Notes under the pieces: generated by a model
Databases searched by the model: none
The model's input: only the letters and a program-made list of their open reading frames with translations
Told to the model about the DNA's origin: nothing
Assembly (NCBI RefSeq): GCF_010015445.1
Contig: NC_053126.1
Span: forward strand, 15,874,669 to 15,938,668
DNA: 64,000 nt
Origin: Perca fluviatilis
Lineage: Eukaryota > Chordata > Actinopteri > Perciformes > Percidae
Direction: 5' to 3'
Position numbers and translations under genes: made by a program
In this document: in pieces, positions 1 to 9,327 of the stretch
How positions within the stretch are numbered: the first letter of the stretch is position 1
Layout: every line of letters starts with the position of its first letter

Positions 1-1098
1 TATTAAAGCTTATATTAATTGCTACTGAGTTGTAGAAAGAGACAGAACGAGAAGCTTTTGAGTCAGTCACTGTGAACATGTATGAGAGTGTTATGAAATA
101 CCTACCTGGAAGAGTTATTCTCTGAAATAGCTGTGTTACAAGATAACAGTAGTTTGTTGAAAAGCACCCATATCTCTCGCTGAAGATCTTTTCTCACTAG
201 CCTTACAGCTAGCAGCAAATCGAGCAGAAAATGAGCCACTATTTTCCATGTTAGAGGTCATATTGTTGTCTTAACAATGGTGAGGTGTTACAAAAGTACA
301 ATACAATGGAAAAGGTTACCTGATAAGACCTGGCGCCACAATGTGTGGTGTGTTTATTTTAGTTTCAAGCTGAATATTTTAGGGTAGGGTGACCTTAGAT
401 ACCTGCAGCGTTTCTTTGTTGAGCATGAGGTGTTTTTTAGTCAATGCTCTTCATCTTTACCTGTAAACACAACACACAACACATTGAAAAAGTATTTCCA
501 GGCACAAGGACAAAACTGACAGATTTGACCTAGAATCATAACAAGTGAGTTAGACTTTGACATAACATTCTTCAATAAAACAAGCTTATCTACCAGAACC
601 GAGACAAGACACGTTGTCAATAAAGATACCAAACCACTTTGTTTATATTTTGCGGGCAGAAGGATGTCTAGTGTGTGTTTGCTCCATAACCTGAAGGCTG
701 CTGAGGGCAGACTGGAATTCAAAAACAAGATCCGGAGAATAAAAACAATAGTTAGGACCCGTGAGGTGTCAGTGATGGGTTCCAAGGTCAACAGGCTAAG
801 CCTCCCGCCGCAACACACACACACACATTCGGTAATTGTATTGTGATCCGATTCTTCCGAACAATGTTTTGGTCGCCTACTACTGCATACTTTCAGCAAC
901 GAAAACCATTCAAATATCAAAATGTTCAGCTCTTTAAGGACAATTGTGCTTGTATTAAACCTTTCTCCACCATTTATAGTTTTTTAAATATTAAGCTTTT
1001 TTCTTTTTACATTGAAAGTCAGTGGAGCAATCTTTAAATCCTCTTCAGGCTTCTTCCACTTCTAAAAGCTACTGCTCCCACATTCTTTCACCTACAGT
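1..1098. other. No gene recognised
   Basis: AT-rich sequence with short open frames only. None has family motifs or convincing splice context. A short (CA)n run lies near 812-826. I see no RNA gene or clear regulatory site. Confidence 0.5.
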
Positions 1099-1583
1099 AA
1101 GGTCCCATGGCATGACAATTTCACTTTATGAGGTTTTTTAACATTAATATGAGTTCCCCCAGCCTGCCTATGGTCCCCCAGTGGCAGGTTTAAACCAAGC
1201 CTTGGGTATCCTGCTCTGCCTTTGAGAAAATGAAAGCTCAGATGGGCCGATCTGGAATCTTGCTCCTTATGAGGTCATAAGGAGCAAGATTCCCTCCCCT
1301 TTCTCTGCTTTGCCCGCCCAGAGAATTTGGCCCACCCATGAGAGAGAGACATCATGGCTTTCAAACAAGCAAAGTGACAGTTGGTCAAGGCCACACCCCA
1401 CCCTCCACCTTGCCCCCCTCTCTCCTCCTCAATAGCATTTAAAGCTACAGACACAGAAATGGCACATACCAAGGAAAGCTCATTGTGGGACTGGCTCTAG
1501 TGGCTGTAATTCTGCACCAAGGCAGAATTTCGGGAAAGAGACTTCAGATACAGTATACAAAAAGCAGCATGTCATGGGACCTT
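1099..1583. mobile_element. Teleost MITE-like interspersed repeat
   Basis: The left end reads AAGGTCCCATGGCATG and the right end is its near reverse complement, CATGTCATGGGACCTT, so the block has terminal inverted repeats of about 16 bp. Inside, 1254-1272 and 1275-1293 form a perfect 19-bp inverted repeat with a 2-bp spacer. The sequence resembles a non-autonomous repeat I associate with many teleost genomes. That is from memory, and I do not assign a superfamily. It has no coding capacity. Confidence 0.65.
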
Positions 1584-1632
1584 TAAACTATTCACAAAAC
1601 CTTCAACTATTAGAAAATGATTCAGTTTTTTG

Positions 1633-2539
1633 TAGGGCTATCAGCATTAGCGCGTTAATCACAATGCGATTAAGGGCCGAGCATAATGTGTTAATTTTTT
1701 TTTTCATCGCATGCCGCCATTTATAAATTTATTTTCACTTCATTCAGCTTTGCGTCAGGCCTAACAGGCTACTATTTTGACCCTTTGCGGCACTTTGCCA
1801 TACTTCCTCGTAAGGCAGGCTGCAGGCATGATGGAGAAAGACAGCAGCAACACAATATATATATAATATCACCAAAGCACGTCAAGCTTGAGCTACCACC
1901 TACGAGCTAAGCATAGTAGTACAGTTAACGTGACTCAGGTTGATGCTAGCAGGCTCAGGCAAAGCACTATTTTGGAGATTGCTACTTACCGACCTGCGGA
2001 TGAAACCAAACCCCAAAAAATTACTACCGCTCTTGCAAAACAGGTGGCAACTAACTGCAGATCTGTCAGCATCGTAGAAGACTCGGTCTTAAAGACTACG
2101 GTTGGCATGTTCTGACCCGTCTTATACATTGCCGTCGAGGGGGACAGTAGTACACGCATACACAGCCTGTACGACACGGATAAAGCAGCCCAACTGGAAC
2201 TGCTGCAAAGTGATGCAAGGTGATCACTGGACGTCAGTGAGTAAACAAAATTATTTAGGAGTTACTGCACACTGTATTGACTCTAAATTCAAATGTGTGA
2301 CTAGAGTCACACATTTTTCTTTTGTTTACAGTAAATAAATAAATAATAAACAAATACAAATCTTAAAATCAAGTTCATAAAATCACTTTCTTTGCATTCA
2401 TTTGATTCCCAATCCAGATACACTGGTAAGAATTGCTTTCCATTGTTAATATGTACTTAAAAACAGTTCTGAAATGCAGAATAATAGAATTTTAATCATG
2501 TGATAAAACATGCGATTAATCACGATTAATTATTTAATA
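1633..2539 (+). mobile_element. hAT-family DNA transposon, deleted copy
   Basis: The element is bounded on both sides by the same 8-bp word GTTTTTTG (1625-1632 and 2540-2547). An 8-bp target-site duplication is the hallmark of hAT transposition. Subterminal regions contain related GATTAATC-type words in opposite orientations. The interior encodes recognisable hAT transposase fragments (see the pseudogene entry). At 907 bp it is far shorter than an autonomous hAT element, so it is an internally deleted, immobile copy. Confidence 0.85.
1888..2338 (+). pseudogene. hAT (BED-finger) transposase remnant
   Basis: One frame from 1888 reads YHLRAKH, the end of a BED zinc finger. It continues through ITTALAKQVA and SVSIVEDS, matching the hAT region that precedes the catalytic core, then stops at 2113-2115. 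A second frame resumes with HWTSVSKQNYLGVTAH (about 2227-2274), a conserved hAT transposase segment. The start of the BED finger is missing, a frameshift and stops separate the blocks, and the C-terminal dimerisation domain is absent. It cannot encode a working transposase. Confidence 0.8.
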
Positions 2540-2999
2540 GTTTTTTGATATTTTTTTGTGTTATCACTGTTGTGCTTCTTTAGGCTTTTTCTGCATTTTT
2601 AAGGGCTGCTCAGTGTGTTTGATGTTATAAAAATGTTATAAAAGACTTTATAGATATGCATAGATACCCAAAATTTCTACTTAATTAAGGTAACGTACTA
2701 CACAGTAGTAAAGTATTTGTACTTTGTTACTTGACACCTCTGCTGCAGACTCTGATCCAGGTTTGATACCCAGTCCAGGCTGGTCCTTTTCATGACCTTT
2801 CAACATTATACACTTTGACTTTTTGGGTACCACTGCTGCCAACATGCAACCAGCAAGTAGACACTGCAGACTCTCACCCTGGTTCAACACACAGTCCCTG
2901 CTGGCCCTTTTCATGACGTTTTTTCGACATACTATACTTTGACCTTTTCCCCATACCATACTATGACTTTTTTGACTTACTATGTTATTACTGTTTTCA

Positions 3000-3095
3000 A
3001 CAGAGTTGAGTTGGAGTTTGCATGTTCTCCCCGTGCTTGCGTGGGTTTCCTCTGGGTGCTCCGGTTTCTTCCCACCATAAAGACATGCATGCTAG
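3000..3095 (+). repeat. Teleost interspersed module (GCATGTTCTCCCCGTG)
   Basis: Contains GCATGTTCTCCCCGTG followed by a GGTGCTCCGG core and AAGACATGCATG. From memory this is a block found in high copy across teleost genomes next to motif-B-like sequence. I do not assign its class. It sits at the left end of the satellite-like array and may be where the array's module B came from. Confidence 0.55.
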
Positions 3096-3862
3096 TCAAC
3101 TAGGACTACAGTTGAAAATTAGCCAACTGGCTAACACTGGTGCATTTACAGAAATGTTCATTAATGTGCATTGTCCTAATCAAATAAATAAACAGAAATC
3201 CTTTGAGTGGAAAAATGGTACAGTGGTTACCACTGCTACCTACATGTGAGGAAACTGTTGCTGGTTTGATACCCAGTCCAGGCTGGCATTTTTTATGAAT
3301 ACTATGACTTTTTTTTTTACATACAACACTTTGACTTTTACATATACTATAACGTAATTATCCCTTTCTTCGACGTACTATAAATTTACTTTTTTATCAC
3401 TTTGTCAACATACTATAACATGACTTTGTTATCACTTTTTTCAGACATACCGTACTATGACTTTTTTCAACATATTATACTGACTTTTTAATTACATTTT
3501 TCATACAATACTATTACTGTTTTAAATGTAAACTTAGCAGTGGCACACTGGTGCAGAGGTTACCTCTGCTGCCAACAAGCAATCAGAAGTCACTGCAGCC
3601 TCTGACCCATGTTTGATAACTTCAGGCTGGCACTTTTTGTGATGGTTTTTTCGACATACAATACTATGACTTTTTTGACATACTATACACTTTGACTTTT
3701 TTCGACATACTACACTGACTTTTTAATAGCTGTATTTCGACATATTATACTATGACTTTTGGTCATCACTTTTTTCGACATACTATACTATGACTTTGTT
3801 ATCCCTTTTTCGACAAATATATACTATGACTTTTATATACTATGATTTTTTTTTTTTACATT

Positions 3863-3925
3863 CTATATTATATTATTATTATTATATTTATATATATTAT
3901 TATATATTATATTATATATCTATAT
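3863..3925. repeat. AT-rich simple repeat (TATATT)n
   Basis: Degenerate TATATTAT run inside the composite array. No other feature is seen. Confidence 0.7.
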
Positions 3926-4233
3926 TATTACTTTGAATTTTTAATGGATTTTTTCGACATACTATGTTACTGTTTTCAACGTAATTTCTTTCTTGGCACA
4001 CTGGCTCAGTGGTTACCACTGCTGCCGACAGGTAAGAAGTCATTGGAGACTCTTAACCAGTTTCGGTACCCAGTAGAAGCTGGCATTTTTCCTGACGTTT
4101 TTTACGACATACAATATATGACTTTGACATTCTACACTTTTACTTTTTAAATGGCTTTTTTCAACATATACTATGACTTTATCACTTTTGACGTACTATA
4201 CATTTACTTTTTTCGACAATGACTTTGTTTTCT

Positions 4234-4697
4234 GTCACGGTTTCAGCAGGTTGACCCAAATGCAAGACTCTTCCAGCAGAAGTGCAGAACAAACACACTT
4301 TATTTTGACTCAACTCACAACTACAAACGAACAGGATTCTTACAGGACAAACAGAGAGAGACGAACCGACAAGAGACAAAGGAACACAGGGGTGTAGAAA
4401 TACACAGACCAATGAACAGAAAGACAGAGGATTGGACAAGACAGTAACGAGCAACAAGTGAGAGTAGAAACTGAGGGAAACTAACGAGACAATTGGGAAC
4501 AGGTGAGAGCAGAACTGGAGGGAAACTAACAAGACAGGAAGTGCAGACCAAATAAGGGGATGGTTGGACACAGACACATGACAGACAGGTACCCACAGAA
4601 CACATGGAACACAGCAACAAGCACAAATCACAACACAATACACAAAATGGCCACAAGAGTGGCACAAAGGCAGTCAGTCACAGCCAGATCCTGACTT
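4234..4697. mobile_element. Interspersed repeat inserted in the satellite array
   Basis: This segment interrupts the motif-A array and has quite different composition (A/C/G-rich, not T-rich). It begins near TGTCACGGTTTCAG, contains a CTTTATTTTGACTC core and AAAATGGCCACAAGAGTG, and ends near GATCCTGAC. It resembles repeats I associate with teleost genomes. The class (LTR-derived or DNA) is not resolved and no intact coding sequence is present. Confidence 0.5.
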
Positions 4698-5471
4698 TTC
4701 ACTTTTTTTGACATCCTATATTATGACTTTTTTCACCATATCATACTATGACTTTTGAATGGCTTTTTTCAACATACTATGTTATTACTGTTTTCAGCAT
4801 ACAAACTTTTGTGGAACACTGGCTCAGTGGTTACCACTGCTGCCATCAGTCAACTAGCAAGTAGTTGCTGCAGACCCAGGATCGATAAACACATCAGGCT
4901 GGCCCTTTTCGTGATGTTTTTTTTTCGACATTACACTTGACTTACACTTTGACTTTGTAATGGCTTTTTTTGACATATCATAATATGATTTTTTTTATAC
5001 TATACTATGATTTTTTCTGACATACTATACTATGACTTTTTCTGACATACCATACTATGACTTTTTAATGGCTTTTCTTCGACATACTATGTTATTAATG
5101 TTTTAAAACACTGGTGCAGTGGTTAACACTGCTGCCAACAGGCAAGATGTCATTTTAGTCACTTTATCACTTTTTTTGACATACACTATGACTTTACTAT
5201 CACTTTTTTCCAACATGCTTACAATGACTTTTCTCGATATACTATACTATGACTTTTTTTATCAATTATTTCGACATATATAATCTATGACTTTTATTAT
5301 TTACTATACTATGTTTTTTTTTAACATTCTATTCTATGACTTTTTTGAAATACTATACTCTGACTTTTTTATCACTTTTTTCAAAATTTGATGAACATTC
5401 TAAGACTTTTTATCATATACAATGACTTTGGTATCACTTTTTTCGACATATTATACTATGACTTTTTAAAG

Positions 5472-5571
5472 CAACACTAGAGAAGTTTTCCCGCTTCGGT
5501 CCCCCTACATGTTGGAAGCAGAATTGTCCTTGCATAATGTAATGCAATGGACAATTCCACTTCCAACCCTG
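5472..5571. mobile_element. Truncated copy of the hairpin MITE
   Basis: The left arm and loop of the MITE at 6336-6470 are repeated here almost identically, including CGCTTCGGTCCCCCTACATG. After TTCCACTTCCAACC the sequence switches into the tail of motif B (CCTGGTTCGATACACAGTCC). The right arm has therefore been lost at a recombination junction. Confidence 0.8.
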
Positions 5572-6335
5572 GTTCGATACACAGTCCATCCTAAATTTTT
5601 TCGAGATACTATACTATGACTTTTTTCAACATACATACTTTGACATCACTTTTTTCTACATATTATACTTATACTTTTTTCGCCATACCATAATATGACT
5701 TTTTAATGGCTTTTCTTTGACATACTATGTTATTCATGTTTTAAAACACTGGTGCAGTGGTTAACACTGCTGCCAACAGGCAAGATGTCATTGTAGACTC
5801 TTACCCAGGTTTGATTCCCAGTCCAGGCTTGCCCTTTTCATGACACTTTTTTTGACATATTATACTATGATTTTGTTATTTCTTTTTTCGACATACTATA
5901 CTATGACTTTTTTTCAACATACTATACCATGACTTTATCACTTTTTTTGACATACTACACTATGACTTTACTATCACATTTTTTGACTTACTATGCATTG
6001 ATTTTTTTATCACTTTTTTCAACATGCTTACAATGACTTTCCTCGATATACTATACTACGACTTTTTTTTTTATAATTTTTTTTACATACTATACCATGA
6101 CTTTGTTATCAATTTTTTCGACTTTTATTATTTACTATACTATGTTTTTTTTTTTTTTATTCTATTCTATGACTTTTTTCGAAATACTATACTCTGACTG
6201 TTTTATCACTTTTTTCAACATACTATACTATGACTTTTTATCATATACAATGACTTTTTATCACTTTTTTTCGACATACTATACTATGAGTTTGGTATCA
6301 CTTTTTTCGACATATTATACTATGACTTTTTAAAG

Positions 6336-6470
6336 CAACACTAGAGAAGTTTTCCCGCTTCGGTCCCCCTACATGTTGGAAGCAGAATTGTCCTTGCATA
6401 ATGTAATGTAATGGACAATTCCACTTCCAACCTGTAGGGGGACCGAAGCGGGAAAAGTTCTCTAGTGTTG
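6336..6470. mobile_element. Hairpin MITE with about 57-bp inverted repeats
   Basis: The left arm starts CAACACTAGAGAAG and the right arm ends CTCTAGTGTTG. The arms pair over about 57 bp with a few mismatches, through CGCTTCGGTCCCCCTACA, leaving a short AT-rich loop around 6394-6413. A transcript would fold into one long hairpin. It lies at the right edge of the satellite array. Confidence 0.85.
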
Positions 6471-6520
6471 ATTTAGTGGCTTTTGTTTCGACATACATAT
6501 TTTTATTTTTTTACAATGTG

Positions 6521-7440
6521 CCATTTTCCTGTAATGGCCACTTGTGGCCACAGTTCAGCAGAATTTATGTAGTCTCGCTTTCAGGACAATTTAAAATTCA
6601 GCAAATCAGCTAAACATTTACATAAATCTTTTGGATTATTTACGTTGTTGCTTTCTTGATGTATAAGGTTTTTGGCCAGTGTGAGTATAAGATAGTTTAA
6701 ATGTGTGTGTAAGCATGTAAGAGTTTAGTACATTACTGTGTGTGGGACAGTAAAGTTGTATGTGCCAGACCATGATGCAGAGCGTGTCTGTTATAGTGAG
6801 GATAGTGCAGCAGTGCTCCTAATTACATTCCTCCCCAGGAACCAGCTTGAATGACAGAGTATTAAAAATCCTGAGGTGCTGAGGTCACACTTACAACACT
6901 GCAGTTCATCAGAAAGCCAAAGAAATGTGCTTGTTGGAGCCCATTAAACTGGTAAATACAGTGCCGGCCTCTTTGTTTCTGCTGTTGTGTGTGCATAATA
7001 TCTGTATATAAATACTTTCATCTACGCTTTCTGCATGTGATGGTAGTTTAGAACCAATAGTTTAATGAGCATGCACACAGCAGACACCTGACAATATTCC
7101 TGTAATTCCTAGTTATGAATGAGGTGAGTAATTTGTGTGTGTAATGCTGAGCCACTAACAGCACTTGCCAAGGAAAGCTTATGTAATTGGTAGATAGAGG
7201 GCAGTAAGTACAGTACAGTAAGTAGCAGATATTATCTTTAACAACAGTAATAACTCATTATTAAATCTGTAGCACATATCATCTTTTCGACTTGTATAAC
7301 TTGTCTCTTAGTGTCTCTTTTTCATGGCAATATTGTGCAACAGATGGACTACAGTAGCTTTTACTATGTATAGTTACACTCATATGGTGTATTTGTTGGA
7401 CAATGTCAGTCTGACAGACACAGCTGCTGGCTATACCATT
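6521..7440. other. No gene recognised
   Basis: Unique-looking AT-rich DNA. No open frame with family motifs, no RNA gene and no clear transposon ends are visible. Confidence 0.5.
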
Positions 7441-7457
7441 GTTAATAGTGCTAACCT

Positions 7458-7499
7458 TGGGGTGGTGGTGTTGGGGTGGTGGTGTTGGGGGGGGGGGGG
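7458..7499 (+). other. G-quadruplex-prone G-rich tract
   Basis: Two copies of GGGGTGGTGGTGTT are followed by a run of 13 G (7487-7499). This gives several G3+ runs within about 40 bases on one strand, which fits the usual G-quadruplex pattern. It may also be a slippage-prone simple repeat. Confidence 0.6.
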
Positions 7500-7536
7500 T
7501 AATTATGTTTCTCCTTCCCCTCGTTTGTGGTGACAG

Positions 7537-7637
7537 ATGATGCCGGCAGTGGAAAAGTCGGTGAAGGAAACCTCCTGTTGGAAGATTAGGAATGATGGCA
7601 GTGACAGGGAGACAGTTCCAGACATGGAACCACAGAG
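7537..7637 (+). other. Possible isolated exon (unproven)
   Basis: A pyrimidine-rich tract ending in TGACAG precedes 7537, and a GTATCT donor-like sequence follows 7637. The 101 bases are open from an initial ATG ATG for 33 codons. No family match is recognised and no partner exon is found, so it could be an untranslated exon, a pseudo-exon or chance. Confidence 0.2.
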
Positions 7638-7760
7638 GTATCTACCTGTCTAGACACTGAACAGCTGTCTTCAGATAGAGCTTGCACACTGCAAAACAAA
7701 GGTCTACAAGTTACTAACAATGTCTCAATTTTTTTTTTAAACTTACAGATAACAGCTTAA

Positions 7761-8158
7761 AGGCAGGGGTTGGTAATGTTGAAAAGCTGGCAAGATTTTA
7801 AAGTAGCATCTCCTCGACCAACACACAGACGTGCACGAGCACTGCTGTGTTGCTGCTTCAGAGCAGAGCGGACCGGTGAGCAAACGCCTATTGCTAGCAA
7901 TGCAGCGAAGACGCACATTGAGATCATGCTCGTACACGGGAGGGGTAGAGTATGCACAGTGGGGCAAGGAGGCATTTCATTGTTTTTTTTCCAAGCAGTG
8001 ATTGGTGGGCGTTTTTACAGGTTTACGGCAGCTACAGATGACAGATCTTTTTCACTCCTTTTTCAGAGCCCATAAGTTATTTATTGCTGTCGGGGTGTAA
8101 AGACCATTTCAAACAATATATAAAAAGTGTTAATTGGTAATAGTTACCAACCCTGCCT
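7761..8158. mobile_element. piggyBac-like MITE flanked by TTAA
   Basis: TTAA stands at both edges (7757-7760 and 8159-8162), the target duplication typical of piggyBac elements. The termini are inverted repeats: left AGGCAGGGGTTGGTAA, right TTACCAACCCTGCCT, with one base of difference. The 398-bp interior has no transposase, so the element is non-autonomous. Confidence 0.8.
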
Positions 8159-8162
8159 TTAA

Positions 8163-8875
8163 TTTGTTTACATGGCAGGAATAGATGGAACCAATAATCT
8201 TGATGATGTGTGTCAGTAAGGTACCAGGGCTACGGCACTAGAAAACCTACATGGCATGCAGCCATGTTAGTGTTACTAATTTCCCCTGTGCTTGTCTGTG
8301 TACAATGTCAAAATTTTTGCCGTGCAAATGGTCCATTTTTTCATCTGTATTAATTAAGTTTTTGACATGTACAGTTCTTGCAGTGTGCTGGTCTCTTGCT
8401 CTGTTCTCTATTCTCCTCTCTCCAATTTTTCAGGTGAGTGCCTGATCATCTCACTGATCCACAGCACAACTACACACAAAGCTTTGTTTATTTAACAATA
8501 GGGCTCAGCCAAGTGTGAACAGCTACAGAAGGGCTGCCTTAACAAAGCATGACAGTGATAGACATACTGACTTAACTGACATTTTACAGCGCTGCAGCAA
8601 CTCCCCATTTACAAATCCCCTGTCCCCTAAAACTCCAGTCAAGTTATCATAGCTGTAGGAGAGAGTCTTGGAGAGTCTTGGATTCTGCTGTGGATCAAAG
8701 AAAGCAGTATGCACAGAGAGCAACTTGCAAACTAAATTAACCAAAAGGGTAATTTGATGATTTGAAAATCTTGCATACTTTCTCATGAGTCCACTTAGTG
8801 TGTTGTGCATGCCGGTGCTTGTACATGTACTTGTTTATGTGTCAAAACAAACGGAGGCGTGTGAGTTGAGTTGTG

Positions 8876-8881
<6 letters not shown>
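8163..8881. other. No gene recognised
   Basis: No coding, RNA or transposon signature is visible between the TTAA-flanked MITE and the (TG)n tract. Confidence 0.5.

Positions 8882-8956
<75 letters not shown>
8882..8956. repeat. (TG)n microsatellite
   Basis: About 37 uninterrupted TG units. The open frames that overlap it in both strands are artefacts of the repeat. Confidence 0.95.
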
Positions 8957-8959
<3 letters not shown>

Positions 8960-8960
8960 T

Positions 8961-9238
8961 GTTGTTTAACTATATTCGTGGGGTCCAAAAACGGGGAATA
9001 CAGTATACTTGTGGGGTCCCGACAGCTTTGTGGGGCCAAAATGCTGGAACCCACAACTTTAAAGGGGTGTTTGAGGGTTAAGACTTGGTTTTAGGATTAG
9101 GGATAGAATTAGGAGATGGTTAGGAGGTGTAAGGGGTAAGGTTAATTTTTTAGTTGTTAGGCATTTAGTTGAGATGGTTAAGTTGGGGTAACTAGGGGCA
9201 GGGAATGCATTATATCAATGACAGGGCCCCACAAAGAT
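8961..9238. repeat. Teleost interspersed repeat next to (TG)n
   Basis: Contains CTTGTGGGGTCCCGACAG, a GGTTAGG/TTAGGCATTTAGTTG-rich centre and the end GGGCCCCACAAAGATAG. The two ends carry short complementary words (GTGGGGTCC and GGCCCCAC). I recall such blocks beside TG tracts in many fish genomes. The class is not assigned. Confidence 0.55.
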
Positions 9239-9253
9239 AGTGAAATGCACTGT

Positions 9254-9254
<1 letters not shown>

Positions 9255-9326
<72 letters not shown>
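9255..9326. repeat. 72-base poly(T) tract
   Basis: Seventy-two consecutive T. It could be the tail of a minus-strand retroposon, but no recognisable retroposon body adjoins it. Length in an assembly is unreliable for homopolymers of this size. Confidence 0.95.

Positions 9327-9327
<1 letters not shown>

Larger units (their letters stand above)
2690..6520. repeat. Composite satellite-like tandem array
   Basis: Two interleaved motifs fill this block. Motif A is a degenerate unit of about 30-40 bp, like CGACATACTATACTATGACT followed by a T-rich run, and it recurs dozens of times. Motif B is a longer module containing CAGTGGTTACCACTGCTGCC and a CCCAGTCCAGGCTGG tail. It recurs near 2745-2900, 3218-3287, 3536-3625, 3990-4085, 4813-4905, 5107-5150 and 5745-5830. 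The stretch 5100-5560 is partly duplicated at 5740-6420. Open frames here are by-products of the repeats. Confidence 0.85.

Noticed and set aside
2690..6520. Regular repeats considered as a CRISPR-like array
   Set aside because: Units are degenerate, not separated by unique spacers of constant length, and the genome is eukaryotic.
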